Counted from the first letter of the stretch, positions 35,467 through 44,272 are shown. The stretch is DNA of 64,000 nucleotides from Microbispora sp. H13382 (GCF_014161445.1 NZ_JABBXA010000009.1:236696-300695), one strand, 5' to 3'. Notes: generated by a model not told the origin, from the sequence alone. A program made the numbers and translations.

Positions 35467-36062
35467 CCCGCCAGCGGCGCGGCGAGGAGACGGTGCGGCG
35501 GCTGCTCGACGCCGCGCTCGCCGTCTACACCGACGACGGGCCGCAGGGCTTCACGATGCGGGCGGTCACGGCACGCAGCGGGGTCAGCGTCGGCAGCCTC
35601 TACCATCACTTCGGCAGTTTCGACGGCCTGGCGACCGCGCTCTACTCCGAATGCATGGCTGACCTGCTCGACGTGCTGATCGCGGCGCTGGAGGGCGTGG
35701 ACGACCCCCGCTCCGGGGTGCACGCGCTGGTCGAGGCCTATCTCGGGTTCGTGCGGGCGAGCCCGGTCAAGGCGCGGTTCCTCCACGCCTCGCCGTACCT
35801 CGGGCACCTGGAGCAGAAGACGGCCGCCGTGGCCAAGGAACCCCGCCTCGACGCGCTGGTGGCGTGGCTGCGCCCGCACCTCGCGTCCGGGGCGGTCGCG
35901 GACCTGCCGGTATCGATGATCGAGATGCTGCTGATCGGCCCGGTCGCGGAGGTCGCCCGCCGCTGGGTCGCCGGCGAGCCGGGAGTGGACCTCGACGAGG
36001 CCGCCCGGCTGCTGCCCGAGCCCATCTGGCGGTCCCTGAGCGGAGGCCCGTACGGCGCGTGA
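35463..36062 (+). CDS. TetR-family transcriptional regulator
   Basis: 199-aa repressor with HTH TMRAVTARSGVSVGSLYHHFGSFDGLATAL at residues about 32-61 and a typical helical ligand-binding C-terminus. GTG 35463 is coupled to the SDR stop. As the second gene of the unit it most likely regulates its own promoter at 34612-34650. Confidence 0.93.
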   Translation: MTRQRRGEETVRRLLDAALAVYTDDGPQGFTMRAVTARSGVSVGSLYHHFGSFDGLATALYSECMADLLDVLIAALEGVDDPRSGVHALVEAYLGFVRASPVKARFLHASPYLGHLEQKTAAVAKEPRLDALVAWLRPHLASGAVADLPVSMIEMLLIGPVAEVARRWVAGEPGVDLDEAARLLPEPIWRSLSGGPYGA

Positions 36063-36099
36063 GATGATCGCGCTCGGCACCGCGGATGGGGAGGAACGG

Positions 36100-36813
36100 A
36101 TGTCCGAGCGCACGCAGACGGTGACGGTCGCGGACGGCGGGTTCGACCTGCGCCTGTGGATTCCACAGCGGGGGAGCGGCCCGGGGCTGCTGCTGATCCC
36201 GGAGATCTTCGGCGTGAGCGACTATATCCGGGCCGTCGCCGCCGACCTCGCCGAGCTCGGCTACGTCGTGGGCGTCCCGGACCTGTTCTGGCGGCTGAAC
36301 CCCGGCTGGGCGGCCGCGCACGACGAGGAAGGGCTGCGCGCCTCGCTGGAGCAGGTGGCGGACCTCGACCCCGGCAAGGCCGCGGACGACTGCGCCGCCG
36401 CGCTCGGCGCGCTCGCCGCGCGGCCCGAGGTGACGGGCCGGACCGGCGCGCTCGGCTTCTGCCTCGGCGGCTCGCTGGCCTACGCGGTGGCGGCCCGCGG
36501 TGACGAAAGCGGCCTGTCGGCGGTGCTGTCCTTCTACGGCTCGGCCGTTCCGGACGCGCCGCAGCTGCTGGACGACATCCGCTGCCCGATCCAGTTCCAC
36601 TTCGGCGGGCGGGACCCCTACATCCCCCGGGACCGGGTGACGATCGTGGAGGAGGCGGCGGCCGGGCGGCCGGGCGTGGAGGTCCACGTGCAGGAGGAGG
36701 CCGGTCACGCCTTCCACAACTTCTACGCGCCGATGTTCCACAACCCCGAGGCGGGCCGTGCGGCGTGGGCGCTGGCCATGGACTTCCTGCGCCGTCACCT
36801 CCCGGCGGTCTGA
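36100..36813 (+). CDS. Dienelactone hydrolase family protein
   Basis: 237-aa alpha/beta hydrolase. Family triad positions are visible: nucleophile Cys in GALGFCLGGSLAYA, Asp in FGGRDPYIP and His in EEAGHAFHNF; LIPEIFGVSDYIRAVAADLAELGYVVGVPDLF is the classic N-terminal block including the active-site Glu. ATG 36100 has GGGAGG 6 bases upstream, so the extra residues from 36064 are dropped. Convergent with, and overlapping by 19 bases, the TauE gene. Confidence 0.93.
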   Translation: MSERTQTVTVADGGFDLRLWIPQRGSGPGLLLIPEIFGVSDYIRAVAADLAELGYVVGVPDLFWRLNPGWAAAHDEEGLRASLEQVADLDPGKAADDCAAALGALAARPEVTGRTGALGFCLGGSLAYAVAARGDESGLSAVLSFYGSAVPDAPQLLDDIRCPIQFHFGGRDPYIPRDRVTIVEEAAAGRPGVEVHVQEEAGHAFHNFYAPMFHNPEAGRAAWALAMDFLRRHLPAV

Positions 36814-37754
36814 GCCTCCCGCTTCCAGGGGAGCGCGGGCAGGCCGCACCGCACGCGCAGGAGCATCCAGAAGGCCGGGGCGAGCAGCAGCACGGCGAGC
36901 AGCATCCAGACGGTCTCGGTGTTGCCGACGCCGAACATCTTCAGCGCCGAGGCGAGCAGCACGAACGCGAGGACGCGGCGGATCAGCCCGCCGGGGGCGC
37001 GTGAGGAGATCCGCGAGCCGAGGTAGACGCCCGGGATCGAGCCGGCCAGCAGCGCAACCGTGACCGACAGCGTGAACTCGCCGAACATCAGATGACCGAG
37101 CGCGGCCGACATGACCAGCGGCACGGCCTGGACGAGATCGGTCCCGACGAGCTGGTTGGCCTTCAACGCGGGGTAGAGCGCCAGCAGGGCCACGATGATC
37201 AGTGAGCCGGAGCCGACCGAGGTGATGCCGACCACCAGCCCGCCCACGGCCCCCACCAGCGCGGTCGGCAGCGGCCGTACGGTGACGGCGGGCATCTCGG
37301 TCGCGGCCGGTTCACCGGGGGCGGCGGTACGGCGGCCGGTCTCGGGGGTGCGGCCCTCGGCGCGGTCGCGCATCGCGAGATAGCCGCGTACGGCCAGGCC
37401 CGCCGCCGCGATGAGCAGCGCGATGCCGAGGCCCTTCTGGATCACGTTCTGCACGCCCTCGCCGTCGCCGAGCGCGCGGGCGAGGAGCACGCCGCAGAAC
37501 GCCGCGGGGACCGAGCCGGCGCACAACCAGGCGACGAGCCGCAGGTTGACCGTCCCCCGGCGCAGGTGCACGAAGCTCCCCACCGGTTTCATCACGGCGG
37601 CGGCGACGAGGTCGCTCGAGACGGCGGCGAGGGGCGGCACGCCGAAGAACGTCACGAGCATGGGCGTCATCAGGGCGCCGCCGCCCATCCCGGTCAGGCC
37701 GACGACGACGGCGACCAGGAAGGAACCGATCGCCATGGTGTAGTCGAAATCCAC
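36795..37754 (-). CDS. TauE/SafE family sulfite/organosulfonate exporter-like protein
   Basis: 319-aa membrane protein with two repeats of the TauE/SafE pattern: VVVGLTGMGGGALMTPMLV near the N-terminus and VVGITSVGSGSLIIVALLALYP in the middle, about eight helices, and a charged cytoplasmic linker (RDRAEGRTPETGRRTA). Initiates at GTG 37754. Transported anion is unknown; the sulfite-oxidase-like gene is some 5 kb away and not linked. Confidence 0.9.
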   Translation of the reverse strand: MDFDYTMAIGSFLVAVVVGLTGMGGGALMTPMLVTFFGVPPLAAVSSDLVAAAVMKPVGSFVHLRRGTVNLRLVAWLCAGSVPAAFCGVLLARALGDGEGVQNVIQKGLGIALLIAAAGLAVRGYLAMRDRAEGRTPETGRRTAAPGEPAATEMPAVTVRPLPTALVGAVGGLVVGITSVGSGSLIIVALLALYPALKANQLVGTDLVQAVPLVMSAALGHLMFGEFTLSVTVALLAGSIPGVYLGSRISSRAPGGLIRRVLAFVLLASALKMFGVGNTETVWMLLAVLLLAPAFWMLLRVRCGLPALPWKREAQTAGR

Positions 37755-37810
37755 TCGCTTACCCTACCAAACCCATCGGAAATACGGATACCCCCTGGGG
37801 CGGGCGACCG

Positions 37811-37840
37811 TTGACGTGATGGTCGTCGAACGAATACGGT
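37811..37840 (+). promoter_or_regulatory. Putative promoter of the ROK kinase gene
   Basis: TTGACG (37811-37816) followed after 18 bases by TACGGT (37835-37840) is a reasonable housekeeping promoter about 60 bases upstream of ATG 37903, in the gap between divergent genes. Confidence 0.45.
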
Positions 37841-37902
37841 TGCCCGGGCTTATCCGGTTAAGTGGCGGGAGTGCCAGTGGTCGAAGGGCCGGGGATGCGG
37901 CG

Positions 37903-38823
37903 ATGACCGTACTCGCGGTGGACATCGGCGGCACGAAGTTCGCCGCCGCGGCCGTCGCGCCCGACGGCGAGATGCTGGCCCGCGCCGAGGTGCCGCTGCG
38001 CGGCCCTGCTTCGGCCGACGAGACGCTGTCGGAGGTCGTGGGCCGGATCACCGAGCGCGTCGCGCCCGCCCGCCTGGACGGGATCGGGGTGGGCTCGGCC
38101 GGGCCGCTCGACCCCCGCCGGGGCACGGTCAGCCCGGTGAACATCCCCACCTGGCGGGAGTTCCCGCTGGTGGACGCCCTGGGCGAGGTGCTTCCCGGCC
38201 GGCCCGTACGGCTCGCGGGCGACGGCCAGTGCATGGCGCTCGGAGAGTGGTGGCGCGGCCTGGGCGAGGACCTCGCGGTGCGGAGCCGGGCCATGCTCGG
38301 CATGGTGGTCTCCACCGGCGTCGGCGGGGGCTTCGTCCTCGACGGCGTGCCGTACGTCGGCCCGACCGGCAACGCCGGGCACATCGGGCACATCACGGTC
38401 GACCCCGATGGCGAGCCGTGCCCCTGCGGCGGGGCCGGGTGCGTGGAGACCATCGCGAGCGGGCCCGGCATGGTCCGGTGGGCCGCCGCGAACGGCTGGT
38501 CCGGCGCGGACGCGCGGGCGCTGGCCGCCGACGCCCGGGCCGGGCACCCCACCGCCGTACTCGCCTTCCGGCGCGCCGCCGGCGCGCTGGCCACCGCCGT
38601 GCTCACGGCGTCCGCCCTGTTCGACCTCGACCACGTCGTCATCGGAGGAGGCGTGGCCGCGGCGGGGCCGATTCTCTTCGACCCGCTCAAGCAGGCGATC
38701 GAGAGGAACGCCGGGCTCGGCTTCCTGCGGCGCCTGCGGGTGGACCCGACCTCTCTGGGCCGCGACGCCGGGCTGTTCGGCGCCGCCGCCCTCGTCCTGA
38801 TCCAGGGCAACCCGGGCACCTGA
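37903..38823 (+). CDS. ROK-family sugar kinase (glucokinase-like)
   Basis: 306-aa cytosolic kinase: ATP-binding VDIGGTKFAAA at the start, GIGVGSAGPLDP, LAGDGQCMALGEWW, GTGVGGGFVLDG, and the ROK zinc site GHITVDPDGEPCPCGGAGCVE. Probably phosphorylates glucose or a related hexose. ATG 37903 starts directly before the phosphate-binding strand; upstream in-frame Mets would add an unsupported leader. No DNA-binding domain, so not a ROK repressor. Confidence 0.93.
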   Translation: MTVLAVDIGGTKFAAAAVAPDGEMLARAEVPLRGPASADETLSEVVGRITERVAPARLDGIGVGSAGPLDPRRGTVSPVNIPTWREFPLVDALGEVLPGRPVRLAGDGQCMALGEWWRGLGEDLAVRSRAMLGMVVSTGVGGGFVLDGVPYVGPTGNAGHIGHITVDPDGEPCPCGGAGCVETIASGPGMVRWAAANGWSGADARALAADARAGHPTAVLAFRRAAGALATAVLTASALFDLDHVVIGGGVAAAGPILFDPLKQAIERNAGLGFLRRLRVDPTSLGRDAGLFGAAALVLIQGNPGT

Positions 38824-38968
38824 CCTGTCCGGGCCTCCCGACACAAGGAGCGTCGAGGGGCACCACGGGCCGCTCAATCCCACCAAATTGACCCTAATTG
38901 GCGCGATATCTCCATTTATGGGGCAAAGGTAGGCTGGAGGACTGAATCGACATCGGGGGAACGCGGCC

Positions 38969-38989
38969 ATGACGGGAACGCACAGGTGA
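38969..38989 (+). other. Six-codon upstream ORF overlapping the phosphatase start
   Basis: ATG 38969, with a GGGGAA ribosome-site-like sequence, encodes MTGTHR and stops at TGA 38987-38989, which overlaps the phosphatase GTG (38986) in a GTGA junction. The phosphatase itself lacks a good ribosome site, so translation may depend on this tiny ORF. Inference only. Confidence 0.35.
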
Positions 38990-40587
38990 AATGGGCCACC
39001 GGCTCGGCGGACCCGCGCCACAGAGCCGCGTCCCCCGACCTCATGGCGGCGCTGCTCGAACGCGGCGGCGAGGGCGTCGTGCTGTGCGACGCCGACGGCG
39101 TCGTGACGCTGGCCAACCCGGCGGCGGTCCGCCTGGTGCCGCGGCTCGAGCCGGGGCTGCCCCTGCCCGCGCTGCTCGACGTCGTCCCGTCCGCCCCCGA
39201 GGGCCGGACCGTGACGTACGGCGGCCGGGAGATCCGGGTCCGCGCGGAGGAGTTGGGCGAAGGCCGAACCGCCTGGTATCTGACCGCGGAAACGCCCCGA
39301 GAACCGCAGCAGACGCTGCGTACGAAGTTCCTGCTGGAGGCCGCGCGGCGCCTGTCCGCCTCGCTCAACCCGCACCGGTGCGCCCGGGCCGCGACGGAGC
39401 TGGGCACCGACTTCCTGTGCGACGCGGCGATCGTGCTGCTGCCGCCCACCGCCCGCCGCCGGATGGAGTGGGTGCGCGCCGTCTCCGGCAGCTCCGGCCC
39501 GGACGAGGGCGTCGTGTCGGCCGCCGCCGCGGCCGAGGTGCCCGGCCTGACCGACGCGCTCGCGGGCCTGCGGGAGGACGCCGCGGGACGGCAGGACCCG
39601 GCCGGCACGCCGGACTGGCTGCTGCCGGAGGGATTCGGCCCGGTCGGCCACCTGCTGGTGCTCCCGCTGCCCGGCAACGCCGTGCCGGCCGGTGCGATCG
39701 CGCTCGCCCGCCGCGCCGGGCGGCCGCCGTTCGGCGAGGACGACCAGGTGATGGCGCGCGACCTCGCGACCCGGGCCGGCGCCGCGATCTCGGCGGCCTC
39801 CCTGTTCCGGGAGCAGAGCACGGTCAACGCCATCCTGACCGGCGACCTGCTGCCGCCCGACCTGCCGGAGATCGAGGGCATGCGGCTGGCCGGCCGACTG
39901 CGGGCCTCGCAGCAGGCGGGCGCCATCGGCGGCGACTTCTACGACGTCTACCTGCCCGAGGCCGCGCCGGAGAGCGGGATCGTGCATCGGCCTCCGCTGG
40001 TCATCCTGGGCGACGTCTGCGGCAAGGGCGCCCGCGCGGCGGTCCTGGCCGGTCAGGTCCGCCACAGCCTGCGTACGCTGCTGCTGCTGGAAAGCCGTCC
40101 CGAGCGGCTGCTCGAACTGCTCAACCGGTCGCTGCTCGCGTCCCCGTCGCCGAACTCCTACGTCACGCTGATCCTCGCGGCGCTGCGGAGCGCCCCCGGC
40201 GACCACGTGCTGGTGGACCTGGCCGTCGCCGGGCACCCGCCGCCGCTGGTCCTGCGCCGGGACGGCACGGTTGAGGAGGTCGCCGTCCGTGGTTCGCTCC
40301 TCGGCGCGCTGAAGAAGATCAGCCTGTGGCCCGTCACGCTCGACCTGGGGCCCGGCGAGGTGTGCCTGCTGTACAGCGACGGGATCACCGAGGCGTTCGG
40401 CGGTCCGAGCGGCCGGGAGATGTTCGGCGAAGAGCGGCTGAAGCGGGCGCTGGCGACCTGCGCCGGCATGCCGGTCGACGCGCTGGTGGAGCGGCTGGAG
40501 CAGCTCAGCACCGAGTGGTTGCGGGGCGGGCAGCAGGACGACCGCGCACTGCTCGCCGTGCGCGCGGGGAGGGGGACGTCGCGATGA
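38986..40587 (+). CDS. PAS-GAF-SpoIIE-type serine phosphatase (PP2C)
   Basis: 533 aa. PAS-like domain at about 19-95 (GEGVVLCDADGVVTLANPAAV), GAF domain at about 115-275, SpoIIE/RsbU-type PP2C domain at about 300-525. Metal-binding acids are all present: GGDFYD (Asp317), GDVCGKGAR (Asp343), YSDGITEA (Asp465) and QQDDRA (Asp518-519), so it should be active. Such enzymes dephosphorylate STAS anti-anti-sigma proteins in partner switching; a STAS gene closes this operon. No transmembrane segment. GTG start; ATGA overlap with the next gene. Confidence 0.93.
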   Translation: MKWATGSADPRHRAASPDLMAALLERGGEGVVLCDADGVVTLANPAAVRLVPRLEPGLPLPALLDVVPSAPEGRTVTYGGREIRVRAEELGEGRTAWYLTAETPREPQQTLRTKFLLEAARRLSASLNPHRCARAATELGTDFLCDAAIVLLPPTARRRMEWVRAVSGSSGPDEGVVSAAAAAEVPGLTDALAGLREDAAGRQDPAGTPDWLLPEGFGPVGHLLVLPLPGNAVPAGAIALARRAGRPPFGEDDQVMARDLATRAGAAISAASLFREQSTVNAILTGDLLPPDLPEIEGMRLAGRLRASQQAGAIGGDFYDVYLPEAAPESGIVHRPPLVILGDVCGKGARAAVLAGQVRHSLRTLLLLESRPERLLELLNRSLLASPSPNSYVTLILAALRSAPGDHVLVDLAVAGHPPPLVLRRDGTVEEVAVRGSLLGALKKISLWPVTLDLGPGEVCLLYSDGITEAFGGPSGREMFGEERLKRALATCAGMPVDALVERLEQLSTEWLRGGQQDDRALLAVRAGRGTSR

Positions 40588-41633
40588 CGCCGGACCTGGA
40601 GGCCGCCACCGAGCGCTACCTGGAGCTGATCGGCCGGGCCGACGAGTACGGCGCGGTCGACCTGGTCGTGGGCCTGATCGACGGGGGCGTCCCCGCCGAG
40701 GACGTGCTGCTGAGGGTCATCGCACCGGGGCAGCGCCGGGTGGGCGAGCTGTGGGCGTCGAACGAGTGGTCGGTGGCGCGCGAGCACGGCGCGACCGCGG
40801 TCAGCGAGCGCGCGGTGGCCGCCGTCAGCGGGCACGTCCGGCCGGCGCCGACACGCGGCCGGGTGGCCGTGGCCTGCGCCGACGGCGAGTATCACGCGCT
40901 GCCCACCCGCATCATGGCGGAGGTGCTGCGCCTGCGGGGGTGGGACGTCGACTTCCTGGGCGCCAGCGTGCCCGGGCCGCACCTGATCACCCATCTGCAC
41001 CAGACGGGGCCCGACGTGGTCGCGCTCGGCTGCACGCTGCCGACCCGGCTGCCCCGGGCCCACGCCACCATCGCGGCCTGCCAGGCCGTGGGCATCCCCG
41101 TGCTGGCCGGTGGGGCCGGGTTCGGCGCCGACGGCCGCTACGCCCGGCTGCTCGGCGCGGACGCGTGGGCGCCCACCGCCGACGCGGCGGCCGACCGGCT
41201 CGCCGCCGGGCTGCCGTCCTTCCCCGCCGCCTATAACGGCGCGGCCCATCTGGGCGACGAGGAGTACACGTACCTGACCCGGCACCGCGCCGAACTGCTG
41301 TCCCGCGTCATGGACACGCTCAGGGAGTCGTACGCCCCGATGGGCGGCTACAGCGCGCGGCAACTGGAGCACACCGGCGAGGACCTCGGTCACCTCGCCG
41401 ATTTCCTGATCGCCGCGACGTACGTCCACGACGCTTCGCTGTTCACCGATTTCGTCACCTGGACCTGCCGGGTGCTGGTGGCCCGGAACGTGCCGGCGGA
41501 GTCCGTCGTGCTCGGCCTGGGCGTCTTCCATGATGTACTGACGGACTGCCCCCGCGCCCGGGCGCTGCTGACCGAGGGCGTCACCGCGGCACGGACGTGT
41601 TGCGCGGTCCGGCGAACAGAGACGAGCGTCTGA
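40584..41633 (+). CDS. Cobalamin-binding protein with CarH-type W-x9-EH photoreceptor motif
   Basis: 349 aa. Residues 1-85 form the helical cap of B12 domains and contain LWASNEWSVAREH: Trp57, nine residues, Glu67-His68, the W-x9-EH signature of light-sensing CarH/LitR proteins. Residues about 90-210 are the Rossmann B12-binding domain, with GEYHALPTR (His104 as candidate lower cobalt ligand) and LAGGAGFG. There is no MerR DNA-binding domain. Residues about 215-349 are a helical domain (LTRHRAELLSRVMDTLRESY, LADFLIAATYVHDASLFTDFV) that I cannot assign, perhaps an output or sensor module. Coupled to the phosphatase upstream and the STAS gene downstream, so probably the sensory input of that pathway. 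Confidence 0.9.
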   Translation: MTPDLEAATERYLELIGRADEYGAVDLVVGLIDGGVPAEDVLLRVIAPGQRRVGELWASNEWSVAREHGATAVSERAVAAVSGHVRPAPTRGRVAVACADGEYHALPTRIMAEVLRLRGWDVDFLGASVPGPHLITHLHQTGPDVVALGCTLPTRLPRAHATIAACQAVGIPVLAGGAGFGADGRYARLLGADAWAPTADAAADRLAAGLPSFPAAYNGAAHLGDEEYTYLTRHRAELLSRVMDTLRESYAPMGGYSARQLEHTGEDLGHLADFLIAATYVHDASLFTDFVTWTCRVLVARNVPAESVVLGLGVFHDVLTDCPRARALLTEGVTAARTCCAVRRTETSV

Positions 41634-41959
41634 TGCAGGACACGCTCCCGTTCCAGGTGGAGTCGCTTGTCTCCGAGCCCGGTGCCGTACGCCTCGTGAT
41701 GACCGGTGAGCTCGATTTCGGCGCGGCGGACGAGGCGTCCGCCGCGGTGGACAAGGCGCTCGCCGAAGACCTGCGCCTGCTCGAACTCGACCTGGCCGGG
41801 CTGAAGTTCATCGACTCCTCGGGCATGGCCGTCCTGATGAACGCCTACATGGGGGCGGGGGAGTGCGGGGCCGGCTTCCGGATCGTCGCGCTCACCCCCT
41901 ATCTGCGCCACCTGATCGAGGTCGTCGCCCTCGACGACGTGCTGGGCCTCCCCGATTGA
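41633..41959 (+). CDS. STAS-domain anti-sigma factor antagonist
   Basis: 108-aa SpoIIAA/RsbV-like protein; VMTGELDFGAADEASAAV and the phospho-acceptor site KFIDSSGMAVLM (Asp61-Ser62-Ser63) are clear. When dephosphorylated, such proteins sequester an anti-sigma kinase. ATG 41633 overlaps the previous stop by one base (TGATG). No anti-sigma kinase or sigma factor gene is in the window, so the target acts in trans. hypF begins 22 bases downstream on the same strand. Confidence 0.92.
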   Translation: MQDTLPFQVESLVSEPGAVRLVMTGELDFGAADEASAAVDKALAEDLRLLELDLAGLKFIDSSGMAVLMNAYMGAGECGAGFRIVALTPYLRHLIEVVALDDVLGLPD

Positions 41960-41981
41960 GATCTTGTCCGGCTGAGACAAT

Positions 41982-44270
41982 GTGCGGGTGAGCAGGCGTG
42001 CCGTCGCCGTCCGGGTCGAGGGGATCGTGCAGGGGGTCGGCTTCCGGCCCTTCGTGTACGGCCTCGCCACGCGGCTCGGCCTCGCCGGGGTCGTCGGCAA
42101 CGACGAGCGCGGGGTCTTCATCGAGGTCGAGGGCGGCAGCGCGCCGGTCGAGGAGTTCCTCGCCGCGCTGGCCGGCGATCCGCCGCCGCTGGCGGTGATC
42201 GAGCGGATCAGCACGCGCCCGGCGGCCGTCACCGGCCGTGGGACGTTCGTGATCGCGCCCAGCACGGCCTGCGGGGACCGGCGCGCGCTCGTCTCGCCGG
42301 ACGTGGCGACCTGCGACGCCTGCCTGCGCGAGCTGACCGACCCCGCCGACCGCAGGCACGGCTACGCCTTCACCAACTGCACCGGCTGCGGGCCGCGCTT
42401 CACCATCGTCCGCGACGTGCCGTACGACCGGGCGAACACGACGATGACCGGCTTCCGCATGTGCGCGGACTGCGCCGGGGAGTACCACGACCCCGCCGAC
42501 CGGCGCTTCCACGCCCAGCCCGTGTGCTGCCCCGCGTGCGGGCCCCGGCTGCGCTTCGTCGGTTCCGGGAGCGCCGGCGACCCGGCAGGCGACCCACTCG
42601 CGCGGGCCGTGCGGCTGCTGCGGGCGGGCGGGGTGCTGGCGGTCAAGGGGCTCGGCGGCTACCACCTGGCGGCGCTCGCGACGGACGAGCCCGCCGTGGC
42701 GGCGCTGCGGTCGCGCAAGCACCGCGAGGACAAGCCGTTCGCGGTGATGGCGGGCGACCTGGACGAGGCACGGCGGCTGTGCGTGGTGGACCCGGCCGAG
42801 GAGCGCCTGCTGACCGGGCCCGCCCGCCCCGTCGTGCTGCTGCGGCGGCTGCCGGACGCCTCCGCCGCACTGTCCGTCGCACCGTCCGTTGCACCGGGCA
42901 ACCGGTGGCTGGGCGTGCTGCTGCCCTACACCCCGCTGCACCACCTGCTGCTCCGGGCGCTGGGCGGGCCCACCGTGTTGACCAGTGGAAACGTGTCCGA
43001 CGAGCCGATCGCCTACCGTGACGAGGACGCTGTGGAACGGCTCGGCGGCATCGCCGACGCCTTCCTCACCCACGACCGCCCCATCCACATCCGCACGGAC
43101 GACTCGGTCGTCCGGGTCTTCCGGGGCCGCGATCTGCCGATCAGGCGGTCGCGGGGATACGTGCCGCATCCGCTGGCGCTCGCCCGGGCGGCCCCCCGGC
43201 CCGTGCTCGCCTGCGGCGCCGAGCTGAAGCACACGTTCTGCCTGGTCAAGGACGACCGCGCGTTCGTCTCCCACCACATCGGCGACCTGGAGAACTACGA
43301 GACCCTGCGGTCGTTCACCGAGGGCGTCGAGCACTTCCGGCGGCTGTTCGACATCACGCCCGAGGTGGTCGCGCACGACCTGCACCCCGAATACCTGTCC
43401 ACGAAGTGGGCCCTCGACCAGGACGCGGACCTGGTCGGCGTGCAGCACCACCACGCCCACATCGCCTCCTGCCTGGCCGACAACGGCGCGGCCGGGCCGG
43501 TCGCGGGGGTCGCCTTCGACGGCCTCGGGTACGGCACGGACGGCACGCTGTGGGGCGGCGAGTTCCTCGTGGCCGACCTGGCCGGGTTCGAACGGGTGGG
43601 CCACCTGGCGCCGGTGCCGATGCCCGGGGGCGCGACCGCGATCCGGCAGCCCTGGCGCATGGCGGCGGCCTACCTCGATCTCGCCTACGACGGGGACGTC
43701 CCGGAGGACCTGGACGTCGTACGGCGCAACGCCGGACGGTGGGCGGCCGTCGTCGCGCTGGCCCGCCGGGGCGGGAACGCGCCTCCCACCTCCAGCATGG
43801 GCCGCCTGTTCGACGCGGTGGCGGCGGTCGCGGGCGTGCGCGACGCGATCAGCTACGAGGGCCAGGCCGCGGTCGAGTTCGAGCAGCTGGCCGACCCCGC
43901 GGTGGACGAGGCCTATCCCTGCGACCTCGCCGGAACGGGCACGCGGTTCACCGTGCCGGGCGTGGCACTGGTCCGCGCGGTCGCCGAGGACCTGCGCGCG
44001 CGGGTGCCGCGCGACGTCGTCGCCGCGCGCTTCCACAACGCGGTGGCCCGCGTCGTCGCCGACGGCTGCGCCCTGATCAGGCAGGCCCGCGGCCTGTCCA
44101 CGGTCGCGTTGTCCGGCGGCGTGTTCCAGAACCTGCTGCTGCTCGGCCGGGCCGTGACCCTGCTGGAGGAGCGCGGCTTCACGGTGCTCACCCACCACCG
44201 CGTCCCCCCGAACGACGGCGGCGTCAGCCTCGGGCAGGCCGCCGTCGCCGCCGCGCTCGACCGCGCCTGA
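41982..44270 (+). CDS. hypF: Carbamoyltransferase HypF (hydrogenase maturation)
   Basis: 762-aa enzyme that turns carbamoyl phosphate into the CN ligands of the NiFe site together with HypE. Domains in order: acylphosphatase (VEGIVQGVGFRPFVY, 9-90), two zinc fingers (CDAC...CTGC and CADC...CPAC, about 105-185), YrdC-like nucleotide domain (KGLGGYHLAALATDE, KPFAVM) and Kae1-like domain (VQHHHAHIASCLAD, FDGLGYGTDGTLWGGEF, SGGVFQNLLL). GTG 41982 or 41988 are both possible. Unlike the other maturation genes it is on the plus strand and could be read from the B12/STAS operon; it converges on the hydrogenase operon with 2 bases between. Confidence 0.96.
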   Translation: MRVSRRAVAVRVEGIVQGVGFRPFVYGLATRLGLAGVVGNDERGVFIEVEGGSAPVEEFLAALAGDPPPLAVIERISTRPAAVTGRGTFVIAPSTACGDRRALVSPDVATCDACLRELTDPADRRHGYAFTNCTGCGPRFTIVRDVPYDRANTTMTGFRMCADCAGEYHDPADRRFHAQPVCCPACGPRLRFVGSGSAGDPAGDPLARAVRLLRAGGVLAVKGLGGYHLAALATDEPAVAALRSRKHREDKPFAVMAGDLDEARRLCVVDPAEERLLTGPARPVVLLRRLPDASAALSVAPSVAPGNRWLGVLLPYTPLHHLLLRALGGPTVLTSGNVSDEPIAYRDEDAVERLGGIADAFLTHDRPIHIRTDDSVVRVFRGRDLPIRRSRGYVPHPLALARAAPRPVLACGAELKHTFCLVKDDRAFVSHHIGDLENYETLRSFTEGVEHFRRLFDITPEVVAHDLHPEYLSTKWALDQDADLVGVQHHHAHIASCLADNGAAGPVAGVAFDGLGYGTDGTLWGGEFLVADLAGFERVGHLAPVPMPGGATAIRQPWRMAAAYLDLAYDGDVPEDLDVVRRNAGRWAAVVALARRGGNAPPTSSMGRLFDAVAAVAGVRDAISYEGQAAVEFEQLADPAVDEAYPCDLAGTGTRFTVPGVALVRAVAEDLRARVPRDVVAARFHNAVARVVADGCALIRQARGLSTVALSGGVFQNLLLLGRAVTLLEERGFTVLTHHRVPPNDGGVSLGQAAVAAALDRA

Positions 44271-44272
44271 CC

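Noticed and set aside
37858..40236. 792-codon minus-strand open frame opposite the ROK and phosphatase genes
   Set aside because: Antisense shadow with biased composition across a gene boundary; both plus-strand genes have full sets of family motifs.
41892..44198. 768-codon minus-strand open frame opposite hypF
   Set aside because: hypF is unambiguous; the antisense product is Gly/Arg/His-rich with no recognisable fold.
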